From Halomonas rhizosphaerae (lineage in GTDB: Bacteria; Pseudomonadota; Gammaproteobacteria; Pseudomonadales; Halomonadaceae): a DNA stretch of 64,000 bases. The stretch covers positions 1 through 64,000 of the forward strand of contig NZ_JASCQP010000038.1 in assembly GCF_030010555.1 (NCBI RefSeq), in the 5' to 3' direction. Below, in pieces: positions 42,689-51,835 of this stretch (position 1 is its first letter; each line of letters opens with the position of its first letter). Under the pieces are notes generated by a model, which was given only the letters and a program-made list of their open reading frames with translations, was not told the DNA's origin and searched no databases. Position numbers and translations under genes: made by a program.

Positions 42689-43264
42689 CTAGGCCCGGAA
42701 GTGAGTGTCCAACTGATGGTGGAAGCGGGCGAAGGCCTCGTGGGCGCCGGCCAGGGCGGCGTCACTCTGGCCGGGTGGGCAGAGCGCCTCGAGCTCGGCC
42801 AGTCGCCGCGGCCACTCCTCGGGGGCCATGGCCAGGGAGAAGAAGGCGTGCGGCACCCCGGGGCCCAGGGTCCGGCGCAGCCGGTCGGCAATCATCTGCC
42901 CCCCCAGGCGCGAGCCCTCCAGCACGTAGAGCTCTCCCGCCAGGGTGGCGGGGGAGGTCGGGGGATGTGCGGTCTCGGAGGCGGGCGCTTCCGGCGTCAG
43001 GCCGAGGATGCCGAGGTCGTCGGTAAGGTGCGACAGCCGCCGTGGCACCCGGAGGCGCAGGCCGAGCCGCGCGATCTCCTGGCAGACGCGGTTCTCCAGT
43101 GTTGCATGGGCGGGATAGAGCGCCAACAGCGAGGCGGCGTAGGCCTCCCGGGTCAGGGTGGGGGCGAGCAGGCACTGCAGCGCCGGGTGGTGGTCCAGGG
43201 CGCGGTGGGCGTCGCGGGTGGCATCGCGCAGCTGACGGGCCAGCGGTGGGGTAGGGGGGCTCAT
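42689..43264 (-). CDS. bphO: Heme oxygenase (biliverdin-producing, BphO type)
   Basis: Cleaves heme to biliverdin, CO and iron; 191 residues. The proximal-His region RDAHRALDHHPALQ near residue 14 and the distal helix YVLEGSRLGGQMI near 115 are typical. The ATG at 43264 gives the normal family length; the frame runs upstream to 43384 without homology. A bacteriophytochrome that needs biliverdin is encoded 3 kb away, which favours chromophore supply over iron scavenging, although no iron-uptake test can be made from sequence. Confidence 0.88.
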   Translation of the reverse strand: MSPPTPPLARQLRDATRDAHRALDHHPALQCLLAPTLTREAYAASLLALYPAHATLENRVCQEIARLGLRLRVPRRLSHLTDDLGILGLTPEAPASETAHPPTSPATLAGELYVLEGSRLGGQMIADRLRRTLGPGVPHAFFSLAMAPEEWPRRLAELEALCPPGQSDAALAGAHEAFARFHHQLDTHFRA

Positions 43265-43376
43265 CGGCGCTCCGGAACGTGACCTGGGTCGCATGGGCCG
43301 CGAAACCCCCTTCCCGAAGCGGAGCCGGCCCGTTACGCTGCCTGCCACGATACCATCCCGAACCGGAGGAGAGCCC

Positions 43377-43769
43377 GTGGCCATTTCCTGTTATGCCGAC
43401 CTGTTGGACGAGGCGCGTGCCCAGCCAGAGCCGCAGCGCCTGCTGTTCGTCTTCACCCGCGCCGAGCTGCCGGACCATCCCAGCGAGGAGCAGCGGCGCC
43501 GCTTCGAACAGGGCGAAGGGGGCGTGCTGACCCCGGTGGTCTGCGTCGACAAGGCCCCCGAGGAGCTCTCCGACATGGCAGCGCTGGTGGCGGAATCCCG
43601 GGAGACCGGGGTCGACTGGGACATCGTCTTCGTGGCGGCCCTGGCCGGCGAGGACGCCCAGGCCCAGGCCGAGCAGCACCTCAACCGCATGGTGGAGTCG
43701 CTCAAGATGGGCAACATCTCGCAGTTCCTGGCCTTCGACCGCCAGGGCGAGGCGGTGGACATCGGCTGA
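43377..43769 (+). CDS. Small conserved protein, often misnamed ribonucleotide reductase subunit alpha
   Basis: Soluble acidic protein of 130 residues starting at a GTG behind GGAGGAG. It matches a widespread proteobacterial family (start AxxSxxADLLxxARxQPEPQRLLFVF; end FDRQGxxVxxG) commonly labelled ribonucleotide reductase subunit alpha, but it has none of that enzyme's catalytic cysteines or length. Function unknown. It precedes ahpC by about 140 bases on the same strand. Confidence 0.85.
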   Translation: MAISCYADLLDEARAQPEPQRLLFVFTRAELPDHPSEEQRRRFEQGEGGVLTPVVCVDKAPEELSDMAALVAESRETGVDWDIVFVAALAGEDAQAQAEQHLNRMVESLKMGNISQFLAFDRQGEAVDIG

Positions 43770-43778
43770 CGCCCGCCG

Positions 43779-43865
43779 TCATGGACCATAGGGTTGAATT
43801 ATCAGGTCCATGACGCCATTCAATTTACGCTATCGGGAGATACGGGCTACCATGCGCCCCGTATC
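43779..43865 (+). promoter_or_regulatory. ahpC upstream region with two inverted repeats
   Basis: TCATGGACC (43779-43787) pairs with GGTCCATGA (43805-43813) around a 17-base AT-rich core that begins ATAGGG and has partial similarity to an OxyR half-site (ATAG...A..TAT). A second dyad, GATACGGG (43839-43846) with CCCGTATC (43858-43865), follows in the leader. They are candidate OxyR or other peroxide-responsive control sites for ahpC. Confidence 0.5.
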
Positions 43866-43906
43866 GCCGTCACCCATTCAACGAAAGTCGAAAGGAGCAC
43901 TACCGA

Positions 43907-44470
43907 ATGTCGCTGCTGAACACCGAAGTCAAGCCGTTCAAGGCCACTGCCTACCACAATGGCGAGTTCATCGACGTCACCGAGGAGAGCCTGAAGGGCC
44001 AGTGGAACATCTTCTTCTTCTACCCGGCCGACTTCACCTTCGTCTGCCCCACCGAGCTGGGTGACCTGGCAGACAACTACGAGGAGTTCAAGAAGCTGGG
44101 CGTCGAGATCTACAGCGTCTCCACCGACACCCACTTCACCCACAAGGCCTGGCACGACAGCTCCGAGACCATCAACAAGCTGCAGTACCCGATGCTGGCC
44201 GACCCGACCCACGCCATCTCGCGCAACTTCGAGGTGCTGATCGAGGAAGACGGCATCGCCGAGCGTGGCACCTTCGTGGTCGACCCCGACGGCAAGATCC
44301 AGATCATCGAGCTGAACGCCGGCAACATCGGCCGCAACGCCGAGGAGCTGCTGCGCAAGGTCAAGGCCGCCCAGTACGTGCGCGCCAACCCGAACGAGGT
44401 CTGCCCGGCCAAGTGGGAAGAAGGCGAAGCGACCCTGTCTCCGTCCCTGGACCTGGTCGGCAAGATCTAA
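43907..44470 (+). CDS. ahpC: Alkyl hydroperoxide reductase subunit C (2-Cys peroxiredoxin)
   Basis: Reduces hydrogen peroxide and organic hydroperoxides; 187 residues, like the Escherichia coli protein. Peroxidatic Cys47 in FTFVCPTEL and resolving Cys166 in EVCPAKW are both present. Its reductase partner AhpF follows at 44642. It starts behind AAAGGAG. H2O2 released by the sarcosine oxidase of this window is one likely load. Confidence 0.97.
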   Translation: MSLLNTEVKPFKATAYHNGEFIDVTEESLKGQWNIFFFYPADFTFVCPTELGDLADNYEEFKKLGVEIYSVSTDTHFTHKAWHDSSETINKLQYPMLADPTHAISRNFEVLIEEDGIAERGTFVVDPDGKIQIIELNAGNIGRNAEELLRKVKAAQYVRANPNEVCPAKWEEGEATLSPSLDLVGKI

Positions 44471-44486
44471 GCGACCTGCCCCTGCC

Positions 44487-44510
44487 GGCGAGGCCCGCTC
44501 CGGCCTCGCC
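44487..44510 (+). other. Hairpin between ahpC and ahpF
   Basis: GGCGAGGCC (44487-44495) pairs with GGCCTCGCC (44502-44510). No T-tract follows. A likely mRNA processing or partial stop point giving more AhpC than AhpF. The rest of the 171-base gap shows only further GC-rich repeats. Confidence 0.45.
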
Positions 44511-44641
44511 TGCCCCGCCCGGGTATCCCCTGCCCGGGCCCTGATTCCGGAAGCATGAGCGAACTGGGCTTTCCCGCGCGGGACGTCCCGGTCCCCTCAT
44601 GCCTCCACCCCGATACCCGAACATGAAGGAATGCCGCTGTC

Positions 44642-46195
44642 ATGTTGGACGACAATCTGAAAACTCAGCTCAAGGCCTACCTGGCGAAGGTCACCCAGCC
44701 CTTCGAGATCGTCGCGTCCCTCGATGACGGCGCCAAGTCGAAGGAACTGCACGGTCTGCTGACCGATATCGTCGGCCTGACCGACAAGATCACCCTCAAG
44801 CTCGATGGCCAGGACGCGCGCCGTCCCTCCTTCGCGCTCAACCGCCCCGGCGAGCAGACGGGCGTGGTGTTCGCCGGCCTGCCCATGGGCCACGAGTTCA
44901 CCTCACTGGTGTTGGCGCTGCTGCAGGTGGGCGGCCATCCGCCCAAGGCCAGCGACGAGGTCGTCGAGCAGATCAAGGGCCTCGAGGGCGAGCTCCGCTT
45001 CGAGACCTACTTTTCGCTCTCCTGCCAGAACTGCCCGGACGTGGTCCAGGCGCTCAACCTGATGGCGATCCTCAACCCGGGTGTCCACCACGTCGCCATC
45101 GACGGCGCGCTCTTCAAGGACGAGGTGGAGGAGCGCCAGGTGATGTCGGTGCCGAGCATCTACCTCAATGGCGAGCCCTTCGACCAGGGCCGCATGAGCC
45201 TGGAGCAGATCCTGGCCAAGGTGGACACCGGCGCCGCCGAGCGCGAGGCCGCCAGGCTCGGCGAGAAGCCGACCTTCGACACCCTGATGATCGGCGGCGG
45301 CCCCGCCGGCGCCGCGGCGGCGGTCTATGCCGCCCGCAAGGGCATCCGCACCGGGGTGGCCGCCGAGCGCTTCGGCGGCCAGGTGCTCGACACCATGGGC
45401 ATCGAGAACCTCATCTCCGTCCCCCACACCGAGGGCCCCAAGCTGGCCGCGGCGCTGGAGGAGCACGTCAAGGAGTATGAGGTCGACATCATGAACCTGC
45501 AGCGTGCGGTCACGCTGGTGCCCGGCCAGCCCGGCGAGGAGCACGAGGTACAGTTCGAATCCGGCGCCAGCCTCAAGAGCCGGACCCTGGTGCTCGCCAC
45601 CGGCGCCCGCTGGCGCGAGATGGGCGTGCCCGGCGAGGCCGAGTACCGCAACAGGGGCGTGGCCTACTGCCCCCACTGCGATGGCCCGCTGTTCAAGGGC
45701 AAGCGCGTGGCGGTGATCGGCGGCGGCAACTCCGGCGTCGAGGCGGCCATCGACCTGGCCGGCATCGTCGGTCACGTCACCCTGATCGAGTTCATGGACG
45801 AGATGCGCGCCGACGCGGTACTGCAGAAGAAGCTGCGCAGCCTGCCCAACGTGGAGATCATCCTCGGCGCCCGCACCACCGAGGTGAACGGTGACGGCAC
45901 GCGGGTCAACGGCCTCACCTATGAGGAGCGCGCCAGCGGCGAGATCCGCCAGGTCGAGCTGGAGGGCGTCTTCGTGCAGATCGGCCTGGTGCCCAACACC
46001 GAGTGGCTCCAGGACTCGTCCATCGAGCTCTCCGAGCGCGGCGAGATCGTGGTCGACGCCCACGGCATGACCTCGGTCCCCGGGATCTTCGCCGCCGGCG
46101 ACGTGACCACCGTGCCCTACAAGCAGATCGTCATCGCCATGGGCGAGGGCTCCAAGGCCGCCCTGGGCGCCTTCGACTACCTCATTCGCCAGTGA
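44642..46195 (+). CDS. ahpF: Alkyl hydroperoxide reductase subunit F
   Basis: Flavoprotein disulfide reductase that uses NADH to reduce AhpC, 517 residues. The N-terminal double-thioredoxin domain has Cys128/Cys131 (SCQNCPD). The C-terminal thioredoxin-reductase-like part has the FAD motif [17 protein letters not shown] near 219 and redox Cys343/Cys346 (YCPHCDGP), then NAD motif [16 protein letters not shown]. Standard length and order. Confidence 0.97.
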   Translation: MLDDNLKTQLKAYLAKVTQPFEIVASLDDGAKSKELHGLLTDIVGLTDKITLKLDGQDARRPSFALNRPGEQTGVVFAGLPMGHEFTSLVLALLQVGGHPPKASDEVVEQIKGLEGELRFETYFSLSCQNCPDVVQALNLMAILNPGVHHVAIDGALFKDEVEERQVMSVPSIYLNGEPFDQGRMSLEQILAKVDTGAAEREAARLGEKPTFDTLMIGGGPAGAAAAVYAARKGIRTGVAAERFGGQVLDTMGIENLISVPHTEGPKLAAALEEHVKEYEVDIMNLQRAVTLVPGQPGEEHEVQFESGASLKSRTLVLATGARWREMGVPGEAEYRNRGVAYCPHCDGPLFKGKRVAVIGGGNSGVEAAIDLAGIVGHVTLIEFMDEMRADAVLQKKLRSLPNVEIILGARTTEVNGDGTRVNGLTYEERASGEIRQVELEGVFVQIGLVPNTEWLQDSSIELSERGEIVVDAHGMTSVPGIFAAGDVTTVPYKQIVIAMGEGSKAALGAFDYLIRQ

Positions 46196-46291
46196 TCCAC
46201 CGCCCCGGGCGTCGTCGACGTCCGCAGGCCCTTCGCTCCCATGCCCCCGCCGGTCGGCCCGGCGGGGGCATTTTCGTCCATGGCCGGTACC

Positions 46292-48379
46292 TCATGCCTG
46301 CGCGGCGCCGTCCGCTGCCTGCTCCACGCGGTTGCGGCCGTTCTGCTTGGCCCGGTACATCGCCTCGTCGGCCCGCGCGACCAGCCGCTTGCGGGTATCG
46401 CCGGGGTGCCAGCTGGCCACGCCGATGCTGATGGTCACCCGGCCCAGCTCGGCCAGGTCGACGCCCTCCACGCACCGGCGCAGGCGCTCCGCCAGGTGTA
46501 GCGCCCCTTGACCCTCGCAGTGGCTGGCCAGCACCAGGAACTCCTCGCCGCCCCAGCGCCCCAGGGTGTCACTGTCGCGCAGGCTGGCCTGCAGCGCCCG
46601 GGTGATCTCGACCAGCACCCGATCCCCGGCCTCATGGCCGTGGGTGTCGTTGAACCGCTTGAAGTGATCCACGTCGAACAGCAGCACCGCACAGGGGTGG
46701 CCGTAGCGTTCGGCGGCATTCAGGGACGCGTCGATGGCCTGCTCCATGCGATAGCGGTTCCAGCTGCCGGTCAGGCTGTCGCTGAAGGCCAGCGACTGCA
46801 GCTGGTCGTTTGCCCGGCTCAGCTGCACGTTCAGCCGATGGATCTGGTGGCCGGAGGCCAGCACGGCGAGGTCCTCGGCGAGGTCCCCGGCGGCACGGCG
46901 CTCGATGGCGCCCCAGGCGGGGCAGCGCCCCTTCACCTCGTCCTGCCACTGGGCAAAGGACCGGCGTGGGGTCATGATCAGCTTGCCGTCCCGCTCCGTG
47001 GGCACGTCCTCGGGCTTGCCGGCCCAGCGGCGAGCCTCGCGCTGCTCGTGCCGGAACAGCATCAGCCAGGCCGGTCGACGCGCGTCGGTGGGCAGCGGGG
47101 CGGCGAGCAGACCGCAGAGGTCGCCCTGCTGCCAGTCGGCCAGCGGCGTCTCCCCCAGTGTCTGGGTGGACCAGGGCGTGTCGTGGCGCTGGTGGCGGCC
47201 GAGCCACTCCGCCATGGCCTTGAGCCGACCGTCGTCCGGCCGCCGTCCAACCCCATGGGCCCGGTCCTCCTCGACCAGCGCCACCCCGGCGGCACGCAGC
47301 AGGTCGAGCCACTGCTGGCCGTGGCGCTTGACCATCTCGCCGGGGTCGACCAGCAGCCCGCGCTCCCCGGCCAGCAGGTCGCGGCTGTCGTGGATGCTCT
47401 GCAGCAGTCGGGCCTCGTCGCGCGCGCGTATCAGCATCAGTCGCGGAACGGCGATCTGTACCAGGGCGCGCGCGGCATCCCGCTCAACCGCGGCCAGGGG
47501 CCTGGGGGACAGGCCATGGCAGGCCAGCAAACCCCACAGCCTTCCCTCGTCATGCATGGCAATGGAGAGGGAGGCGGCCACGCCCATGTTGCTCAGGTAC
47601 TCCTGGTGGATGGGGGAGACGGCACGCAGCACGCCCCGCGAGAGGTCCAGCGGGGCGGGATCCTGCGGGTCCGTGGCGGGCATCAGGGGGACCGGCGCCG
47701 CGGCGGCATCGGGGATGCTGCGAACGCGGTTGATGTCATAGAGCCGGCGGACCTGGGCGGGAATGTCGCTGGCCGGGAAGTGATGGCCCAGGAAGCTCTC
47801 TGCCAGGGGCAGCCGGTGCTCGGCGACCACCCGGCCGTTCCACTGCTCGTCGAAGCGGTAGACCATCACGCGCTCGTGACCGGTGAGTCGCTGGACCATG
47901 CGGGTCAGGGCCTGCAGCAGCCGTTCGGCGTCATCGATCTCGCCCACCTGGACCAGCCATTCGTTGACCAGCGCCAGCAGGCGTCGCTCATCGGACCGGG
48001 CAAGGGGTTCGAGCTCGACCACCAGCCGCGCGCCGCTGCGATAGGCGACCACATGCAGGTAGCACTCACGCCCCTTCACCCGACGGCGAATGGTGAGGGC
48101 CGCGGGCAGTCGCTCCTGGTCGGCCAGTTCCCGCTTCAGCCGGTCGAACAGCCGTTCACCGAGAAGCGCGCGGGGCGAGCAGCGAAGGGCTTCGGCGACG
48201 CCGATCCCGAGGACCTCCTCGAGGTTGGCACTGACCTGCCGGACCTGGCGCATGGCGGCATCGAGGCTGATCAGGCACCCCGCCGGCTGGATGGCCCCCG
48301 GAATGTGCACCGGCTCCCGCGCGCAGGCCTCCAGGGCGGCGGCGATCTGGGCATCGCTGTAGCATGTCGGGGCGTTCAA
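46292..48379 (-). CDS. Bacteriophytochrome with C-terminal GGDEF (diguanylate cyclase) domain
   Basis: Red/far-red photoreceptor making c-di-GMP, 695 residues. Biliverdin-binding Cys19 precedes AREPVHIPGAIQPAG; PAS (about 1-115), GAF (about 130-300, PASDIPAQVRRLYDINR and the chromophore His in SPIHQEYLSNMG), PHY (about 310-505, with the tongue motif PRRSFAQW near 486). The GGDEF domain (about 540-690) has an intact RWGGEEF active site and an RDSD inhibitory site five residues before it. The start is not certain: TTG 48379 (GAGGA eleven bases upstream) puts the Cys at the usual position; a GTG at 48454 has no ribosome site. Chromophore supply is likely from the heme oxygenase at 42689. Confidence 0.92.
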   Translation of the reverse strand: MNAPTCYSDAQIAAALEACAREPVHIPGAIQPAGCLISLDAAMRQVRQVSANLEEVLGIGVAEALRCSPRALLGERLFDRLKRELADQERLPAALTIRRRVKGRECYLHVVAYRSGARLVVELEPLARSDERRLLALVNEWLVQVGEIDDAERLLQALTRMVQRLTGHERVMVYRFDEQWNGRVVAEHRLPLAESFLGHHFPASDIPAQVRRLYDINRVRSIPDAAAAPVPLMPATDPQDPAPLDLSRGVLRAVSPIHQEYLSNMGVAASLSIAMHDEGRLWGLLACHGLSPRPLAAVERDAARALVQIAVPRLMLIRARDEARLLQSIHDSRDLLAGERGLLVDPGEMVKRHGQQWLDLLRAAGVALVEEDRAHGVGRRPDDGRLKAMAEWLGRHQRHDTPWSTQTLGETPLADWQQGDLCGLLAAPLPTDARRPAWLMLFRHEQREARRWAGKPEDVPTERDGKLIMTPRRSFAQWQDEVKGRCPAWGAIERRAAGDLAEDLAVLASGHQIHRLNVQLSRANDQLQSLAFSDSLTGSWNRYRMEQAIDASLNAAERYGHPCAVLLFDVDHFKRFNDTHGHEAGDRVLVEITRALQASLRDSDTLGRWGGEEFLVLASHCEGQGALHLAERLRRCVEGVDLAELGRVTISIGVASWHPGDTRKRLVARADEAMYRAKQNGRNRVEQAADGAAQA

Positions 48380-48586
48380 GGGCTGAGGTGTCCTCGTGGG
48401 GTCTGGCGATGACCCTACACCCTTGCCGGGGCGGCGTGAACTGCCCGGTGCCACCGGACCGGTGATTGCGTCACCCTCTCATGCTTGGGATAGTGGGGCC
48501 GACGGTGCCTGCCCTCGGCCAGACCGACAGCGCCCCGCATCGATTGCCGGGGGAGGAGACCGACAAGCACTGACAAGGAGTCGCCG

Positions 48587-49378
48587 ATGTCGAGCTGTGC
48601 GCGAGTCGCGGGGCACTGCGGCCGCTGCGAAGGGGAGCTGCCCTTCGACTTCACCATGGCCTTCCAGCCGATCGTCGACGTGGACGCGGCGCGGATCATC
48701 ACCTACGAGGCGCTGGTGCGGGGGCCGGGAGGTGAATCGGCCTGGAGTGTCCTCGCCCAGGTTACCGATGACCTGCTCTATCGCTTCGATCAGGCGTGCC
48801 GGGTGCGGGCCATCGAGATGGCCAGCGCGCTGGGCATGCGCGAGAACCTGTCGATCAACTTCCTGCCCAATGCGGTCTATGAGCCCGAGGCCTGTATCCA
48901 GGCGACCCTGGACGTCTCGGCGCGGGTCGGCTGGCCCACCGAGCGCATCGTCTTCGAGATCACCGAGACCGAACGGGTCAGGGACCGCCAGCACCTGCGC
49001 AGTATCATCGAGGCCTACCGCGCCATGGGCTTCGCCACGGCGCTGGACGACTTCGGCAACGGCTACGCCAACCTGGACCTGCTCACCGACCTCACGCCCG
49101 ACCGTCTCAAGGTCGACCGCGAACTGATCATGGGCTGCGACGGCGACCGTCGCCGCCAGGTCCTGCTGCAGGCCGTGAAGCGGCTGGCCGACGAGCTCGA
49201 CATCCTGCTGATCGCCGAAGGCGTGGAGACCCGGGAAGAGGCACTCTGGCTGGCGCGTGCGGGTATCACCCGCCAGCAGGGCTACTTCCATGCGCGGCCG
49301 GCGGTGGCCGCGCTGGCCGAGGACCTGGGGCCTGCGCTTGCGGCGCTGCGCGACGAGAGTCGCCGGCCGCGCGCCTGA
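48587..49378 (+). CDS. EAL domain protein (c-di-GMP phosphodiesterase)
   Basis: Stand-alone EAL protein of 263 residues, starting behind AAGGAG. YEALVRG (near residue 36), the NFLP metal site, ETE near 127, DDFGNGYANLDL near 149 and EGVET near 208 are all present, so phosphodiesterase activity is expected. A short N-terminal stretch (Cys4, His10, Cys11, Cys14) could bind metal or act as a redox site. No sensory domain or membrane segment. It lies back to back with the phytochrome-GGDEF gene, opposing its c-di-GMP output. Confidence 0.92.
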   Translation: MSSCARVAGHCGRCEGELPFDFTMAFQPIVDVDAARIITYEALVRGPGGESAWSVLAQVTDDLLYRFDQACRVRAIEMASALGMRENLSINFLPNAVYEPEACIQATLDVSARVGWPTERIVFEITETERVRDRQHLRSIIEAYRAMGFATALDDFGNGYANLDLLTDLTPDRLKVDRELIMGCDGDRRRQVLLQAVKRLADELDILLIAEGVETREEALWLARAGITRQQGYFHARPAVAALAEDLGPALAALRDESRRPRA

Positions 49379-49385
49379 GGCGGCA

Positions 49386-49751
49386 TTAGCCGGCCAGCCA
49401 CAGGAAGGGCAGCAGAGAGAGGGCGAGCACGGCGGCGGCGAGCAGGGCGAGCAGCAGCGTGCGGATCGGCTGGCGCGCCAGGCGCCGCCACAGGGTGGGG
49501 GCCTCACCGCGGGCGGCGAGGGCATCCTGCTCGCTCCGCACCCGCTCGCCCAGGGCCTGCTGGTAGGCGTCGATCAGCCCACGGGCCCGCGCCAGCTCGT
49601 GCGGGTCACGCAGCCAGATCGCGGCCACGCCGAGCCCCCAGAAGCCCGCTCGGGTCTCGAAGGTGTCCAGGCCGTGCTCGTCGAGCAGCCGGCGTACCTC
49701 CTCGGCCTCCTCATCGGGCACGTTGCGCAGGTGGAACAGCAGCACGGCCAC
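49386..49751 (-). CDS. DUF6164 family membrane protein
   Basis: Small protein of 121 residues. An N-terminal soluble ferredoxin-like-looking part (MAVLLFHLRNVPDEEAEEV) is followed by a linker and a single C-terminal transmembrane helix (about 97-118, LLLALLAAAVLALSLLPFLW). It fits DUF6164; function unknown. It lies eight bases from the convergent EAL gene and behind the secreted protein gene at 49795. Confidence 0.8.
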   Translation of the reverse strand: MAVLLFHLRNVPDEEAEEVRRLLDEHGLDTFETRAGFWGLGVAAIWLRDPHELARARGLIDAYQQALGERVRSEQDALAARGEAPTLWRRLARQPIRTLLLALLAAAVLALSLLPFLWLAG

Positions 49752-49794
49752 GTCTTCTCCTCCTCTCGACCTCCGCGAACCCTGTGCGGTCTTC

Positions 49795-50346
49795 TCAGCG
49801 CCCGGCCTCGGCGCAGAGGCGATGCAGGCGTTCGATCGCCTCGCCGGCGCCCGCCAGGCCGAAGACCATGAACCAGGGGTCGTCCTCGCCGCGCATCATG
49901 CGCAGGCGCAGCAGTTCGCCCTCGGCCATCTCCTCGAGCAGCAGCGCCAGGTCGGGGAGCGCGAAGCGCACGTAGAAGCCATCGTCGCCGCGCTCGGTGA
50001 CGAAGGCGGCGCTGCCGCGGTGGATGGTCGCGTGATCGACGCGCAGGTCGGCGGGCACGCGGTTCACCGTGGCGCTCTCGGCCTGGTTCTCGGCGAGCGC
50101 CACGCGCAGCTCCAGCCAGGGCACCTCGCAGGCCCCGGCGCTGGCGTTGACGCTGAAGATGGCGTCGCTGTAGCTCTGCTGGTCGATGGCGCGGAAGTGG
50201 CGCTCCTCGCCCAGCGAGAGCACCAGGGAGTGCCAGCCGCCATGGGCCTGGACGTCGCCGGTATTGTAGTCGGTGGCCGACGCCGTCCCGGCCAGGATCA
50301 GGCAGAACGGCAGCAGGTAGGGGGCGAGTCGGGAGAGGCGGGGCAT
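49795..50346 (-). CDS. Secreted protein of unknown function
   Basis: A 183-residue protein with a Sec signal peptide (LSRLAPYLLPFCLILAGTASA, cleavage about residue 24). Two mature cysteines (GACEVPW near 73 and RLCAEAGR near the end) could form a disulfide. The fold is probably beta-rich. The ATG at 50346 has GAGGAAG upstream; an upstream in-frame start at 50388 lacks one. It follows nosL by about 80 bases on the same strand, but nothing in it is known to belong to nos systems. Confidence 0.75.
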   Translation of the reverse strand: MPRLSRLAPYLLPFCLILAGTASATDYNTGDVQAHGGWHSLVLSLGEERHFRAIDQQSYSDAIFSVNASAGACEVPWLELRVALAENQAESATVNRVPADLRVDHATIHRGSAAFVTERGDDGFYVRFALPDLALLLEEMAEGELLRLRMMRGEDDPWFMVFGLAGAGEAIERLHRLCAEAGR

Positions 50347-50429
50347 GGCGGGACGCTTCCTCGGGCGGCGATGCGCCGAGGCTAGCACGCTGGAGGGGGC
50401 TGGCCTATCCCCGACGCCCCGCGAGCTCG

Positions 50430-50981
50430 TCAGTCATGGCCGGGCATGTCCTCCATGCCCTCGTCGCCATCGCCACCCAGCTCGCCGCGGCCCAGGCGGC
50501 CCAGCAGGTCGAGGTCGATCTCCTCATAGGCGACCAGCTCGCCGCCGTGCGCCTTGCGGAATGTCTCGGCGTCGGCCTGCTCGGCGAAGGAGGCCAGGGT
50601 GTGGCCCATGGCGCCGCGCCGGTCGTGGCCTACCACGTACCAGGCCTCCTCCGCGCGGATGAACGCCTCGTCCGACGGCTCCCCCCAGGGGGGCACGCCG
50701 ATGTCGTGGACATAGGCGTGGGAGAGACGGGTCTCGTTCTCGGGCTGCTTGAGGAAGGCGAAGAGGTCCATGGTGGAGCAGAACTTCAGCGCCTCGCCCT
50801 GGCTGTCCAGGAAGGCCTCCCCCTTGGGCCCGGGGAACTCCTCGATCAGCATGCCGCAGACATGGCAGCTGTCGCCGGCCTCGATGGGCTGGGCGGCAGC
50901 CAGGTCCTCGGGTTCGGACTCGCCGCAGCCGGACAGTAGCAGGCTGGCGAGTAGGGCGATCAACAGGGCGCGTCGGATCAT
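50430..50981 (-). CDS. nosL: NosL copper chaperone lipoprotein
   Basis: Outer-membrane/periplasmic lipoprotein of 183 residues (lipobox LLLSGC, Cys19) that delivers Cu(I) for NosZ cluster assembly. The copper motif CHVCGM near residue 39 and MDLFAFL are conserved. The acidic C-terminal tail is Met/Asp-rich. Last recognised gene of the nosDFYL block. Confidence 0.95.
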   Translation of the reverse strand: MIRRALLIALLASLLLSGCGESEPEDLAAAQPIEAGDSCHVCGMLIEEFPGPKGEAFLDSQGEALKFCSTMDLFAFLKQPENETRLSHAYVHDIGVPPWGEPSDEAFIRAEEAWYVVGHDRRGAMGHTLASFAEQADAETFRKAHGGELVAYEEIDLDLLGRLGRGELGGDGDEGMEDMPGHD

Positions 50982-51010
50982 GGTGGTCTCTCGATGCGTG
51001 TAAGGAGGGT

Positions 51011-51835
51011 TCAGGCGGCGCGGCGGCGGAAGCGCAGCAGCGCCAGGCCCAGGGGCACCAGCACCCAGGCCACCAGGATGGTGGTCACCACGGCGGGGCG
51101 GAAGGCACCGCCCTCGGCGATGGAGGTCAGGCCGCTATAGTCGCGGGCGGCCTCGAAGCCGGCCAGGTTGATCAGGCGGAAGCACTCGATGGGGTTGAGC
51201 AGCAGCAGCCAGGGCAGCCAGTCGCCGCCCTGCTTGACGCTGACCAGCAGCGCCAGCAGCCCCAGGTCGAAGACCAGCACGAACAGGAACCACACCACCA
51301 GCGCCAGGCCGGCGGCACGGGCCTTCTCGGTGACCCAGACGCTGATCAGGTAGGCGAAGGCGATGAACACCCAGCCCAGCAGGATGCTGCTGCCGATCAG
51401 CAGCCCCATGCCGGCGGCCAGCTCGCCGAGCGGTACCCCCTCGGCCCCCACCGCGATCACCCCCCCGGCGACGCCGAAGCCCAGCGCCGTGGCGGCGCCG
51501 AGGATCAAGCCGTGGCCGAGGAACTTGCCGAGCAGCAGCTGGGTGCGGCTGATGGGGTAGGTGAGCAGCAGCAGCAGGGTGCCGGCCTCCTGCTCGCCCA
51601 CCACGGCGTCGTAGGCCAGCAGCAGGGCGATCAGCGGGATCAGGAACACCGCGAGCGTCGCCAGGCTGACCAGGGTGGTGGCCAGCGAGGTGAAGCCCAG
51701 GCCGCCGCTGGCGGCGGCGCCGAACCAGGCGATGCCCACGGCGAGAAAGGCCAGCACCAGGGCGATGGCCAGCACCCAGCGATTGCGCAGGCCGTCGCGG
51801 AACTCCTTGCCGGCGATGGTCAGGATGGCGTTCAT
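51011..51835 (-). CDS. nosY: NosY ABC transporter permease
   Basis: Integral membrane partner of NosF, 274 residues with six predicted helices and the VGEQEAGTLLLLLTYPISRTQLLLGK cytoplasmic segment, which is typical of NosY. Supplies sulfur or drives copper-cluster maturation of NosZ together with NosD and NosF. The start overlaps the nosF stop by ATGA. Confidence 0.95.
   Translation of the reverse strand: MNAILTIAGKEFRDGLRNRWVLAIALVLAFLAVGIAWFGAAASGGLGFTSLATTLVSLATLAVFLIPLIALLLAYDAVVGEQEAGTLLLLLTYPISRTQLLLGKFLGHGLILGAATALGFGVAGGVIAVGAEGVPLGELAAGMGLLIGSSILLGWVFIAFAYLISVWVTEKARAAGLALVVWFLFVLVFDLGLLALLVSVKQGGDWLPWLLLLNPIECFRLINLAGFEAARDYSGLTSIAEGGAFRPAVVTTILVAWVLVPLGLALLRFRRRAA

Noticed and set aside
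43377..43769. Ribonucleotide reductase alpha subunit
   Set aside because: Only 130 residues, without the catalytic cysteines or barrel; the common label is a naming error.
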